From Monosporascus cannonballus (lineage: Eukaryota; Ascomycota; Sordariomycetes; Xylariales): a stretch of 64,000 nucleotides of DNA. The stretch lies in the NCBI GenBank assembly GCA_004154925.1, contig QJNS01000709.1:57000-120999 (forward strand), given 5' to 3'. Below, in pieces: positions 22,385 through 34,340 of this stretch (its first letter is position 1; each line of letters starts with the position of its first letter). Under the pieces are notes generated by a model. That model was not told where the DNA came from, searched no databases, and was given only the letters and a program-made list of their open reading frames with translations. The translations under genes and the position numbers were made by a program.

Positions 22385-24043
22385 TTGTCCAAGGCTTATA
22401 TAGTGGAGCGACGGGCAAAGGAGCCTGGACCTATTGGCTCACAACCGCCTCAGTAGTAACCTTTTTCATTCTATAAACATATCTAATCTACGAGCAGCAT
22501 ACATTATGTATTTGCAACCTCGGCCGTGAAGATAGGGGGGAGGGGCTTTTAAGAGAGAAGAGCTTGTCCTTCAGGAAAGCAACCTGAGAGAACGAAACCG
22601 TTCAATATCAACGTCAGAGCTACCAACGCCTCCCCCTAATGACTTCTAGCCGTGCCACTCATTCGAAGCTGCGGGTCCGGCTCGTCGACGGACGGCGCCC
22701 AGGAAAGTGCTTCAGCTAACGACCGAACAGCAGAAACCCTGTTCACGCCGGTGAGACATCCTGTATCAACCTTGTGAGCCTTCTATGCAGTACGCGATTC
22801 TCCCTGGTGCATCCGGACCGGATTCACCTCAAGTTGCTCATGCTTGAGAATATCGTGACGGGATGTCTGTGATATGCAATGTCACACGACCGGACTCGAG
22901 GCCTGGGCTTTTTGTCTTTGCTTCTGTAGATGTTGCAATATTATCCGGCGGCACTTGGAACTGGCCGATAACTGCCTTGGCGTGCGTACGTTCATATGAT
23001 GAGTCGATTCGAATCAGGGAATCTTTCTGATCTATATGCACCTCATCACATCGAGGTGTTAAAGCATCGGAGACGTCCGGCTTCCGTACAATCCTGCTAT
23101 ACCATAGCTTATATAATATAATACACCCAGCGCAGCGTGTCTTCTGAATGAGATCCTTAGTCTGCATCGGGCTTGCACTTCGGGCTTTCATTAGGTAATA
23201 TCGCTGCCAAATCCTGTCATCACTTCACCGGAGTTCTATCACAGCAGGTTTGGTGATGCGGGTAAGTCCGAGGAGCTTGCTACTCTAGCGTTACACCGGA
23301 GATGCACGTTAACCGGGGGATTCTCCTCGGCTTTATTGGACGATAAACAATCCCATTACTTGAATGCGCTTTTAGGTTGGCCAGTAGCCCATATGATCTA
23401 TTTAGTGGGCGGCGGGAAACCTCAGATCGTGACGATATCGGCATCCAGATGCAGTAGCTAACCGTCAAAGCCATGGCAGGTAATGCTAGGGAAGGGGGGA
23501 TTGCCATTCATCTCCGTAATTAACGAGCATAACCAGGTATGTCAAAATTTACCAGATAATGGTCAAGTGAGATGATAAGACTGATAATGCAATGCTCCGA
23601 TTATTCAAATAGAAATTAGCTAGATCTTCATCTAGCTTCCCAAGCGACACTACTACCCAGCTCTTTTCCGGTGGAATTAACCATGTAGGGTTTGGTAGAA
23701 TGGCTGGGAACAGCCTACGTCTCTCTGCAGCTCGCCTGGTGGCACCAACTTCCGGTCTGTTATCGTCGGCCGGTTATCGCTTTCGCCCGAAAGAAGACCC
23801 GGTCCGGGCCCGGGTTGGCCGAATAGAAATAAGCCTTTGGCGTAGTGGAACATAACATGGAGGCGGGGTCGACGAAGTTTTGTTTCTTGATTTCCATCCA
23901 TAAGTTGACGGACGTATCTACGTGACGTCGTTCTGCGGTTTGTGATATCTTTCGCGACATTCCTGTCAGATTGCACACTCAGAACTGGTGTGCGAAAAGG
24001 ACACTCTTTGGTTATTGGCTTAATTCGGGTCAGAGCGTACAAG
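22385..24043. other. Intergenic stretch, no gene recognised
   Basis: Short open frames on both strands without conserved character; the longest is minus 22838-23191. The last few hundred bases are the presumed promoter of the phosphatase gene. Confidence 0.5.
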
Positions 24044-25504
24044 ATGCACCTGAAGGGACTACTAGCCTCGTTGGCGTCCCTGCCGCTGATCAAGGGCGAG
24101 ACTGTGCTCGGTGTTTTCATCTTCCACCGGCATGGAGACAGAACGCCCAAAAGCCACACGCCAGTCAATATGACGGCTCTGGGAGCTCGTCAAGTCTTCG
24201 AATCTGGAAATTATTACCGGAATCGCTACGTTGCTTCCGATTCTAGCACCCCTATCTTCGGCCTGAGCCGTGACATTGCTGTCACAGACCAGATGGATGT
24301 TACATCGCCTGTTGACACTGTCCTCCAGAACTCGGCTCAGGCGTTCCTACAGGGCCTCTATCCGCCCATTGGGTCCCTGTCTGAGCAGAGACTTGCGAAT
24401 GACTCCTCTGTCGAGGCACCGCTGGGCGGTTACCAGTACATCCCGGTCAATTCTGTCTCGACGGCTTCATCCAATGCGAACTCGGAGAACAACGAGTGGC
24501 TTCAAGGGGGCTCCGGGTGTGGCAACGCCATGGCTAGCTCCAACAGCTACTTCGCCTCCAGCGAGTACCACGAGACGCTCGAGGACACGCGGTCCTTTTA
24601 CAGCGATTTGCTTCCCGTCATCAACGGGACATTCACCCCCGAACAAGCAAACTACAAGAACGCCTACGTCATCTTCGACCTCATCAACGTTGCAACAATC
24701 CACAACACGAGCATCCCTTCGTCAGACTTCCTGACAGATGACACGCTCAGGCAGCTCCAGGTCCTTGCCAATATCCACCAATGGAACCTCGCGTACAACA
24801 GCACTGACACGATTCGCGCCATCGCGGGCTCCGTCCTCGCGGCGCAGATCGTTCAGCACCTGAACGGCACACTCACGGGCCAGAGCCCCACCCTGCTGGG
24901 AATCCAGTTTGGCGCTTACGCCAGCTTTATGTCGTTCTTCGGCCTGGCGCAGCTGCAGGCCGTCTCGCCGGACTTCATGGGGATAGTCGACTACGCGTCG
25001 TCGATGGTCTTCGAGCTCGTCACCAACGCCACGGCATCCGGGTGGGCGTACCCGAGCCCCGACGACGTATCCGTCCGCTTCCTCTTCGCCAACGGTACCG
25101 CGGGAGAAAGCCCGTTGACCGCCTACCCACTGTTTGGGCAGAGCGAGATCACTCTGCCCTGGGCGACGTTCGCCTCCGAGATGAGCAAGTTCGCCCTCGG
25201 CGACACCGCGGCGTGGTGTATCGCCTGCGGAAACACGACTGGCGTGTGCGCTAACTTCGCGCCCAAGAGCTCCGGGGGCGCCGATGCGGGTGCCGCCTCG
25301 ACTTCCGACAAGGGCATCCCGACACCCGTTGCTGGTGTGATTGGTGCTTTGGTGACTCTGGTGGCCATACTTGGTCTCGAGGTACTTGCGTATGCTCTAA
25401 GTGGACTGAGGCTTGTCAAGAAGTCGACGCTGCTAAACGCTAACTCGGCCGCGAGTGGCGCTGGCATTATGGGCAAGGCTAACCTGGCGCAACAAACTAG
25501 TTAA
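24044..25504 (+). CDS. Histidine acid phosphatase superfamily protein, membrane-anchored
   Basis: Member of the branch-2 histidine phosphatase superfamily (acid phosphatase/phytase-like), probably at the cell surface. Single exon, 486 aa; the ATG at 24044 gives a short hydrophobic signal (MHLKGLLASLASLPLIKG) directly before the mature strand. The catalytic RHGDR is at residues 29-33, preceded by GVFIFH. Several Asn-X-Ser/Thr sites (NGT, NST, NDS) fit secretion. Paired cysteines occur in GGSGCGNAM and CIACGNTTGVC. A Ser/Ala-rich stalk is followed by a transmembrane segment (about 427-452) and a short basic cytosolic tail. The second catalytic motif (HD or HAE) is not obvious: the matching position reads LLGIQFGAYASFMSFFGLA, as I also recall for fungal relatives. 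Enzymatic activity is therefore uncertain. Confidence 0.85.
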   Translation: MHLKGLLASLASLPLIKGETVLGVFIFHRHGDRTPKSHTPVNMTALGARQVFESGNYYRNRYVASDSSTPIFGLSRDIAVTDQMDVTSPVDTVLQNSAQAFLQGLYPPIGSLSEQRLANDSSVEAPLGGYQYIPVNSVSTASSNANSENNEWLQGGSGCGNAMASSNSYFASSEYHETLEDTRSFYSDLLPVINGTFTPEQANYKNAYVIFDLINVATIHNTSIPSSDFLTDDTLRQLQVLANIHQWNLAYNSTDTIRAIAGSVLAAQIVQHLNGTLTGQSPTLLGIQFGAYASFMSFFGLAQLQAVSPDFMGIVDYASSMVFELVTNATASGWAYPSPDDVSVRFLFANGTAGESPLTAYPLFGQSEITLPWATFASEMSKFALGDTAAWCIACGNTTGVCANFAPKSSGGADAGAASTSDKGIPTPVAGVIGALVTLVAILGLEVLAYALSGLRLVKKSTLLNANSAASGAGIMGKANLAQQTS

Positions 25505-28069
25505 GACCGGGTCACTGGGAAGCTGGCACCGAAATTCTTGGGAAGTCCGCTATAGGCACCCGTGCACCATGCCTTTCACAAGCTATGCTGGCGTCCGGAC
25601 ACTGCTTGTACTGAGAGACAGTAGTAGACAAAGAGATATAGAATACTCTTAAACATATCCCCGATCACTGCAAAACACCCTAAATTCAGGCGAAAGCTCG
25701 CCGGATATATGCTAGCATCGTAGCACCATTTGGTACGTGGCAGATTCTGTCGTTGGTGCCGCCCACGTGATATATTCAAATGCATTCGTTAGTGTGTCCC
25801 GCGGTCAACGTTAGACGCTCGTTGCATCTGCTTTGGCGAGTTTTTTCCGGACGGCATTGCTTGCTGCGTACGTAGCCCCTATTCTTCCAAGACCTCTCCG
25901 TCCGTCCTATTATCCATTAGAGAAACCCAATTATCGAAAATTGCAAAGAGGAAGGTGAATGCCCCCCAAGAAGAAAGCAGATGGTGGCGTACTCGCGATA
26001 ATACCCTGGTTACCGCATGTCTTCTCTCCTTTTAAATTAGGAAGCATTGGATCACATAGCAGGCGGGCAAGAAGGAATCTCGACAGAGCAGCGTGATTCT
26101 TCGCTTCTCCTAGTGATATACCCGGCTGCCGCCAAATATGCAATAAGCCTGCTGCTATGAAGCGCGGGCATGATACATGGTTCTATATCGGTGCTATAAC
26201 GGGGTTTAGAATGTGCCCAAGGAATGGAATCTTGGGAGCCCCTCTCGGAAAGGTTAAGTGGAGGATGCATGGCATGCGGCTGAGAGATCTACTACCCGTC
26301 CATCCGGATGGCGTGCTTCGATCTCTCAATCGGGAAGTGGGCGTTACCGCTTTGACGTCCTCGAAACGACATTCGTCGGTCTAATAGCATGGCGCGCTTT
26401 GACCTCAACTTTCGTCCTGTGTATAGCGAAGAGGACGCAGGTCATGGAGCGCCAATAATCCGCAATCGTCGCGAGATTTCGCCGGTTTAGGTGGCGTCCT
26501 AGCCAGGGGGAAGGCCATTGACATCCAGAGTTTATTTGACGCCGGTTCCATTACAATTTCCTGGGATTCGTACATATATTTTTTTCAATCATGTGTTACG
26601 GACTGGGGGGAAGCTCCCTTACCCTCTTGTTGTTACCTCGGAACAAGCTTTAGGTACCTAACATAAAGGACCCTTGAAACCCGCCTTGATGGTACTAAGG
26701 AATTGATAACTCCTCCGAGCACCGCTGTCGAACATTGTGGCGGCAACATCGGCTGTGGGTGATTTGAGATATCTACTTGTACATGGTACAGGTTGGTACT
26801 TAGTAGACCTTACCCTCGGTACCAAAAGAAGCCGCGGACAGGGGGCATGACTCGCTGTTACCATAGCAGGTAACGCTGCGGAGTGACACGTGGTTCCTGA
26901 CCCCACGCCCACTTTTAGGTACCTAGTACTTCACACATATTGTACAATCACCTCGTCCCACAACGACTCTCATCTCATCCGAAACAGGCGCTCTCCCACT
27001 GTACCCGGGTGTCGTGGGTTATTACGTAGAGTTTCTCGGGATGAAGATCTGATGGAGGACTACGATATTATAAATCTCGATCGAAATAGCCAGAGGGGAG
27101 TCTAGAATTACGATGCCCCTACAACGTATTTTCCGGCGGAAACCCCCAAGCCTTGCATTATTAAGGCCGGGAGTGATGCATCTCTGTCGTACTCCATAAT
27201 ATGAAAAGAGATCCATATCCAATTGAGAGAGGGTCGTCAGGTCCTTGACGATAGCCGCCTGAACCTGTGGCTCGAGACTTGTCAGTACTTCACCGGCCAT
27301 CGCCGTCTCATCAGCGTGGGTCTTTGCGTTGCGGCTAAACAACAATCACATTGGCGAACCAACGGAAATTTATCATCTGATTCCAGTTTGGTGGGAAGGG
27401 AGGAGCGCTTGCATACACATGCGTGTAATACCAGCAGCACTTACATAAGTACGTGATTACGGTATGTGGTTATTCCCAGCACAGGTTGGAACGCCGCCAC
27501 CGTCATGGTACGACGATTCTATTTCTACGTCGGTCAGGGGCAACCCAGCGCTCGGAGACTAGCTGATTCGGGTTTGCTCCCTTGCAGCGCCGCTTTTTAT
27601 TTTGGTTTCTTTTTTCTTCTAGAACATAATAGCTACTCATGGAGGCGGTCCTGCTTATAGGCGATCCATCCGTGCTTTTACGGTAGGGATATAGGTGGTA
27701 TGTGTGAATGACGATCCCGCTTTCTAAGATCTAAACTGCGACATGCACCCACATGCACCGTAACCACTAGTCCCTCGCACTTCTTATTTCTCTGCACGAT
27801 GTATAATAGATCTCGTGCGACAGGATGTGCTGGGATATCTGTTTGGAGACACTGACCCCCATATGTATATATAAACAAGTAAGGTATGCCTTCGAAGACC
27901 GTACCCCGTATCCCCAAGCCTGATGAACAAAACTCTGCCAGAAGCTCAACATATCTTACGAGACGGTTATACTCTGTCTGAATTGCCCTGTCCGAAATCC
28001 AAACCAACCGGGGCCTGGTTAATCGCTAGTCTTCCACTAGGCGTCTACAATATTGACCGGCTCCTCACA
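25505..28069. other. Intergenic stretch, no gene recognised
   Basis: No supported gene. TAGGTACCTA palindromes occur near 26650-26662 and 26915-26930. A minus-strand open frame at 27022-27345 has mildly protein-like composition but no start context or recognised family. Confidence 0.5.
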
Positions 28070-28231
28070 ATGTGCGATTACACCAAGAATTACTATATCT
28101 ACGCTTCATGTGTAGATCCCGGCGCGCATTTCTTCCGCATGTCCCTGGACGGCAACCCGAAATATGCCTGCCCGAAAGGGCCCCATGAGCGTTATATCGT
28201 CCAACCCGGCCACTGCCCGTTATGCTCTTGA
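28070..28231 (+). CDS. Small protein with MC...C...C...CxxC signature
   Basis: A 53-residue open frame starting at an ATG in good context (CACAATG). It begins MCDYTKNYYIYASC and ends GHCPLCS. Cysteines are at 2, 14, 34, 49 and 52, with a terminal CxxC and His residues nearby, suggesting a small zinc-binding fold. The spacing (MC, then Tyr-rich residues, C, basic loop, C, then a terminal C-P-L-C) resembles a widespread group of short uncharacterised filamentous-fungal proteins. The 5' region of the gene at 31641 follows the same plan. Function unknown. It is short and lies in an otherwise gene-poor stretch, so a chance open frame is possible, though the composition argues against it. Confidence 0.55.
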   Translation: MCDYTKNYYIYASCVDPGAHFFRMSLDGNPKYACPKGPHERYIVQPGHCPLCS

Positions 28232-31200
28232 TGAGGGCTTGGGGATTATCGGGTACCCTGTGACCCATCGAGCCACCCAGATACGGATAATGAGATCATC
28301 CTACTCAAAGGACGCTGGCTTCAAGGCTTATATTCGGCTTAGTTGCAGAGGCGTTGCTTGGTACATGGTGAAATATCACTGGCTGGATTCACGTCGCAGA
28401 ACGGCGGGAACATGGAGTCGTGTCCCTCTACCGCGACCGTCCTGCGCATAACTCAAGGTTGACCTTTGGAATGGACGGGCTACTGTATGGAGACACTGCA
28501 GGTAAGGCGTGAAGGGGAGGGAATGGGGCGATCAGGCCGGAACAGCAGCTTTCTAGTGAACCCCCTTTTTGGGATGTAGCCCTAACGACGGCCCCTCGCG
28601 GTGGTGGAGCATAGAGCGGATACGGGCGGAACTGTAATTCTCATTGAGGCCTACGGCTCAAAGGGCGAAAGCGTAATAAGCCTTATTTTACGAGTTGGAT
28701 CATATGCCCGATCACTGCGGTCATCGGTTCCCCATATCCAGATTAATCCATTCAGATAACGAGATTGGTCTACCGGTATTCCCATCTTTCATGTGTCGCT
28801 GTTTTATTGTTACTCGCCCGGCATTCTGCCCTGTGAAATTATACGCGTATTGCGACTAGGTCGCCGCTGACCTCCTGTCGAAAGTAATGGTGGATATAAG
28901 GGGGGTATCAGCTTGTAAGCAATTAGAGTTCGAACGGTTCATATATGTCCGGTCTTATAAGTTATCCAATAGACACTGATGCTATTCCCTCTAGCTCACC
29001 CGACCCTCCCCCTTTCTCTAAGCCGACGAATAGCAAGGCGAGGAAGGAACCCGTGATAAGCAAATAGGAGGGCCTTGTGACCACTGACGCTACCATAAAT
29101 CGATAGCCGCCTTAGATCATCCGGTTGATGCAACAGATAGCCCTTATTATGTCTAGTCGGCCCGAGTAGCTCACTTTGACGGCAGACGACCCCTTTATGT
29201 GTCCAGTTATGAAAAGCATAGCCTTCAATCCTGATGTAGTATCCGGGACGAGCACGGATGTTGCTCTAAGAACTCCGTAGAAACTTGAAAGATGGCGCAT
29301 CTTCTAAAGCCCCGTAGAATTGGCCCACTAGGATGAGTTGGCAGTGCTGTCTGCGTGATCGATGGATGAGCGCGCAGCGGGAAGCATGTCTCCGAGCTCC
29401 ACGCGCAGCCTACCTCGCAGCATAATAGATGCCGGCTATAGTAGACAATGCTCCAATCAACCCCCCAGAGCCACCGAAACTAGATAGCATCCAGTCACCG
29501 CCCATTAACAGGGCTGGGGCCCAATTGGACGACGGGACAGCAACCCTTCCAAGACGGTAATCGCTTGCACGGACACGAGCGCAACGTGCCAATGCTCACG
29601 GATAGCCTGCAGACATGTCTGCTTCTAGAACACCATGCTTGCAGAAGACCCTGAGATCTTCTTTGAATTTGCCGATTACCTTTTTTGCTCAGAGCCAAGC
29701 AACTTACACGAGGATCCTCCATGGCTGGACGCGGGCCGGAACCCTATAGCCGGTGAATTTGTTCCGCCAATCCTCCTACGGGACGGGTGGGGAATAAGGG
29801 AACTCTAAGAACCAAGACGCAGCCATCGCAAAGGATCGTTTCTTGGCTGGAAAGTGTCTTGGTCGTCTTCATGATGGGCGAAGAGGTATTTCTAACGTTA
29901 CCTATATGGTCAGGGAGTGGAGGGCTTGATGCATCCCAAGCCGAGCCGAGTCGCAGGGCGCTCGCTTCTATCCGAAACTATACTTAGGCCAGGCGATAGG
30001 TACCTCGCGGAAGAACAAGTCTAAGCCCCATGCGTCGCTAAGATCCGTACTCCGCGCAACCTAAAGAACGAAACCCCCTCCCTTCTCCCCCAATAAGCTT
30101 AATCTCCATAGCGAAGGGCATGACCGCAGATGTGGGGAAGACCTTTGACCTTCGCTAATTGAACGTCCCTCCCGTGAAGACTGCGTGCCTCTAGCCCCGT
30201 TCTTGTCTTCGCTGTAGCGGATGACATCAGTAGTTTGGATGCAGATGCTGGATGGGTAGTTTCACCATGTAAGGAAGAAAGGGGCCGTTTCTTCCTTGAG
30301 CTTTTCATTGAGAACAGAGCACACGGACTCGATAATTTCTAGTTCAACAAAGCACGCAGCATTAAGCATAGCGAGCGAGCAAACCCGAAGTGCCAAAAAG
30401 GAATATGGATACTTGGTAGCGGTCTCAAAAGGTCGTTGAGGCTGTTTCGTTGATGTGGGCGGATGGTGTCTCAGCTTCGAATCCTTGGCCGGTGCCGTGT
30501 TGACAGCGGGTCCGCGGGAGGGCCCCACCCCTTTTGATTTGTTACTGGTACTTATGCTAGATCTGTGGATCAACTGGAGAACGGACGAACAATAAGGCTT
30601 GGCATAACGTGGGTAACAGGCTGGTAACACGATATATCCGCTGCTCGAACTATTTTTCTCTCTATACATATTTTAATAGTAATCGCGATTCCTTTCAAGT
30701 TTTATTCATTTATAGCTTAAACCCAAGTGGCTATTAGCCTTCCGGTAGGGACTTACTCCGTCATACCTAGTCAATAGCTGGGTTTGGGCAGAACTGCCCC
30801 TACCTGACGGAGGGCCGACTAACAGCAGTAACAACAACATTTTGGTGGACCGTATTACCGCTCTACCTAAAAAAGAAACTTTTTTTATAAAAAAAATTAT
30901 TCGATTGGCCTCTCAATGGTGATTAGTAACTCACACTAGGGAAATTGTTGGTTTGCTGCCAGTTCGCCCTCCGTCTGATACACATACGATGCCCCTTTAT
31001 AACGAGACATGAATGTGTGGTTGCTTGCAAAGGAAGCAGGAAGAGAGAAGAGGGCTGTGGCTGCGCTAGCGTTGAATAAATACACAGCCTAGGCCAGTAT
31101 CACGTTGTCTACGAACATAATAGTACTGCTCTATTGTTCTCGTCAAATAGTATAATGTAATCATACTTGAGGCCAGTGATGACAGACTTGCGTTTGCATA

Positions 31201-31640
31201 ATGGCAGATACAGGACATTATTTCCTAAAGCTTTGTGGTCACACTCGTTGTCTCTAGACTCTTCTCGAATGAAGTGTACGACCCGACAAAGGAAGGTAAC
31301 AATGGCGAGGTGAGATCGGGTTGTCCCTTAAACAATGGCGCCTTCTCGAAAGGATATCAGCCTAGTCGTGATAGCATTAGTATACTTAGGGGCGACCCCC
31401 CTGCTATTTCACACCAGAAGAACTGCATTGTCTGGTCCGGATTAACGCACATAACCATCTCGGCGAAGCTAAGTAGCTTTTGAACGGCGTCCACAAGACT
31501 CGTCCGGGTGAGAACTCCTAGTAGGACTTCGAGAGTTCTGCCGTAACTGACCTAGCATCAAACACGAAAAGAAGGAGAAGGAGAAGGAAGAGCAGAGGAG
31601 AGAGTTGAGAAGAGCCTAACCCACACACAAAACAGTCGCC
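28232..31640. other. Intergenic stretch, no gene recognised
   Basis: Long stretch with only short, unconvincing open frames. A/T-run-rich DNA lies near 30865-30905. The last ~100 bp include a purine-rich leader (31560-31610) just upstream of the gene at 31641. Confidence 0.5.
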
Positions 31641-32903
31641 ATGTGCATTCAGACCGTCCAGTCCTACAAGGAATGCGGCCACTATAGCGCGTTCACGGCA
31701 AAGTGCCCCACTTACCACAAGCAGCAGGGTTCCACAAGGGGATTCTTCGGCTTCCTGTTCGGCAAGAGCGCAAAGGGCAAAGACTGCGGACGCCTCGTCC
31801 ATCATTACGCCGGGGCAACACAGGTGTTCTGCGAGAAGTGCGTGGGGACGAGAAGCAGAAGCCTGCACGGCAGGCAGGTCGGCCATGGTGCCATCGTGAT
31901 CCAGAGGCCTACTGTCGATGAGGATTTCCGCAAGGATCGGAAAACGCCAGCCAGGGAGTCTCGGGCAGACAAGAGAGGCTGCAAGCACCGAGTTGTGAAT
32001 TCCCAATCGAGCGTTTGGCTTCCGGATGTATACCACGCGCCTGGCAAGTTCGCCCAGACGGAGGCATACAGGAGGACTCCCCCCAAGGCATCACCAGTGA
32101 GTCCCCTAAAAACATCAGGCTCGAGTCGCGCGAAGGCCCGGCATAAGACGTCATCCGCGAAACAGCCTTCTCGGGGGACGGACAGGGATAAGAGACATAA
32201 ACCTCGCGGGTGCCATTTGAAAGATTCATACGACTACCGACGCCACGAACACTCGCCAGGCGTGATCAGCGTGTCCGCGAGCAGGACCCCAGCCTTCGGC
32301 TATGCACCACCGGTGGCAAAGCCCACGGAACCGGCGCCAACCCACCAATACCGGCCAAGATACGCCGCGCATGTTGCACTTCTAACACCCGCCGTCGGGT
32401 TGCCGCCACGCCCCTCGCAGGCTAGGAGGCAGGGCCCCAGTAGTCAGCCTACAGCATCATCATATAGCGCCCGTGAGGCCGCACATGCTCCGACACCTGC
32501 ACGCGCTGTCGCACCTCCTGAGGTACCGGTGGGTATGGGGGGCTCCCCAAAAGGTAAGGAACCGGAGTCGAGCCCGCACCTGAGGCGGAAACAGGCCAAG
32601 ACCCATTTAAACATTAGGAATCAACCCCTTGGCATAATCCAAGCTCCTCTGCCGGAGTACCAGGTATACCTTAACGCGATGCCCAGCTTGACAGGAGGGG
32701 GACCGTCCATCAAAGCGGAGCAACGACCGACTCGACAGGCAGCCGCTAGGGTACAACCGAAAAGATTAGCGCTTGCAAGCCTAGGGAAGGCGATAGGTAT
32801 CGAGCCGAGCAGTCCGTTTCCCGACGACGGATCGGATTTGTCCTTCGTCTGCCGCGGTCCAAGGGACGCAGAAAGTGGGTGGTTAAGAGAAAGCGGCATG
32901 TGA
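31641..32903 (+). CDS. Uncharacterised fungal protein, Cys-rich N-terminus and disordered tail
   Basis: Single exon, 420 aa, function unknown. The start at 31641 follows a purine-rich leader and gives MCIQTVQSYKECGHYSAF. The first ~67 residues carry a putative metal-binding set: C2, C12 (ECGH), C22, C49 (DCGR), C64 and C67 (FCEKC). This is the same MC...CGH...C...CxxC plan seen in many short fungal proteins. The rest is low-complexity, rich in Ser, Pro, Arg, Lys and Ala, and predicted disordered by composition. It contains PPRPSQARRQGP-type stretches and an acidic FPDDGSDLSF segment near the end. No transmembrane segment or signal peptide is seen. It could be a nuclear or RNA-associated scaffold, but that is only a guess from its basic composition. 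Confidence 0.7.
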   Translation: MCIQTVQSYKECGHYSAFTAKCPTYHKQQGSTRGFFGFLFGKSAKGKDCGRLVHHYAGATQVFCEKCVGTRSRSLHGRQVGHGAIVIQRPTVDEDFRKDRKTPARESRADKRGCKHRVVNSQSSVWLPDVYHAPGKFAQTEAYRRTPPKASPVSPLKTSGSSRAKARHKTSSAKQPSRGTDRDKRHKPRGCHLKDSYDYRRHEHSPGVISVSASRTPAFGYAPPVAKPTEPAPTHQYRPRYAAHVALLTPAVGLPPRPSQARRQGPSSQPTASSYSAREAAHAPTPARAVAPPEVPVGMGGSPKGKEPESSPHLRRKQAKTHLNIRNQPLGIIQAPLPEYQVYLNAMPSLTGGGPSIKAEQRPTRQAAARVQPKRLALASLGKAIGIEPSSPFPDDGSDLSFVCRGPRDAESGWLRESGM

Positions 32904-33588
32904 AGGATGTTTCTGTGTTCTAACCTTTAGCAATGACAAGGGACTAGGTTAAGGTATAGGTGGGTTTTTAACAGCGTGAAACTGGAATTAATGCGTAGCG
33001 ATAACCTAACTTGTCAGTATTTAGCACATACGAAAGTGATGACAGGAGACTCGGCAAGCAGACTACAGTTAATGATAATTTATTTACCAGTACTAGCCCG
33101 GTATGTACGATTAAACGTTAATACGTGATACGACGATGGTCAGTTGCGCAGCATCGAGCTCGGAGAAGATGATAATTTGGGATAACCTTGTCGCAAGACG
33201 GCCGAGAGGATAGTGCCACTGATAGTCTGTCTCGATGATTGGAAGCCTTGACTGTCTAGGGGTCTAACACAAGTCCGTAAGCCAGGAGAGGTAAGATGAC
33301 GATAATGTTGGGCGCGCCCAAGGCGTTGGTGAGGATCATCCAACGCGGGACTGACCGCCTGCCGCAAAAACTGGCCAGGCTAGCTCTGTCGTTACTTGCT
33401 GTCACATGCAGCACCAGGGAATTCTCCCGCATCTCCCGCACCAGATATAGGTAAGTGGGATGGTGACCGACGGCCGAAGCTGCTTGCGCTCATTTGCGGA
33501 AGTGGAGATTGGCAATATATCCAGAAGTCGAGGACGTTCACTGGCCGCTCTGGCACTAACTTGAGACCCTAGGGCATTTTCGTCACGA
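32904..33588. other. Intergenic stretch between convergent genes
   Basis: Lies between the 3' ends of the Cys-rich protein gene (plus) and MPO1 (minus). No gene recognised. Confidence 0.5.
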
Positions 33589-34340
33589 TCACTGGGCCTT
33601 GCCGTTCTTTGCAGCACGCTCAGATCTGAATTTAGCGATCTCAGCCTCCGCAGCTTTTTGAACGCGGTGCTGCAGCTCTCGTCGATACCCAAATTTGAAG
33701 AGCAGCTCAAGCCAGACAAAGAGAGGAGCTAGAAAGATAGCCTGAACCAGGTTGTCCAACAAGGCTGGCGCGCGGCCCTCAAAGGCGCCGTGACCAATGA
33801 ACTGACAGAGCCAGCATGTTATATGCGTGATGATGGCGGCCTTATTCGTAAGAACGGGATTCTCGGCATGGAAATAGTTAGAGGCGGCAGAGGCGGCGAG
33901 ACAAATTAGGGCCAATGCAGTGCCAGCCACAGGTTCCAGGAGCACGTATAAGCCGCCCCAGGTCAACGCCGCAATGGTGCCAAGGTTGAGGCTGAGGTTT
34001 GGGATCGTCAAGGCATCGGGAAGGGAAATTAGATCACCCGTGTTCGCAGCCTTCACACAGGCCGTTAGCAATACTTGGAAGATCAGCCTGATTGGTTCCG
34101 CCGCGGCTGAGAGTTTAAGGGGAGAGCAGATCAGCGGAACATGAAATAATGACTCACAATGGCAAATCCGCTGAAGAGGATCAAGGGCACACAAAGCATA
34201 TGAATGGCAACATTGGTCGAGTCGTGATGGTAGGCACCATACTGTCGAAGTTAGATGATATCAGGGCATGGCAGCGCAATTTACATGGTAAGGGTTTGTG
34301 GACTTACGAAGGTGAGTTGCTTTTCGAGGTTGAGAGCCAT
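33589..34340 (-). CDS. MPO1: Mpo1-like dioxygenase (DUF962/YGL010w family), ER membrane
   Basis: Homologue of yeast Mpo1, an ER iron-dependent dioxygenase that alpha-oxidises 2-hydroxy fatty acids from phytosphingosine breakdown. Three exons: 34308-34340, 34158-34241 and 33589-34050, with introns of 66 nt (34242-34307) and 107 nt (34051-34157). All donors are GTAAGT or GTGAGT. The joined product is 192 aa and starts MALNLEKQLTFYGAYHHDS. Family hallmarks: YHH near the N-terminus (His16, His17) with NVAIH (His25), an ITHI His (His115), and FIGHGAFEGRAPALLDNLVQ (His126, Glu130). Four hydrophobic segments and a basic helical C-terminus match the family. The first two exons are short and were found by matching the conserved N-terminus. 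It is divergent from RPB7, 1.3 kb apart. Confidence 0.9.

Noticed and set aside
22066..22456. Open frames crossing the N gap
   Set aside because: They translate N and homopolymer C/G into meaningless runs.
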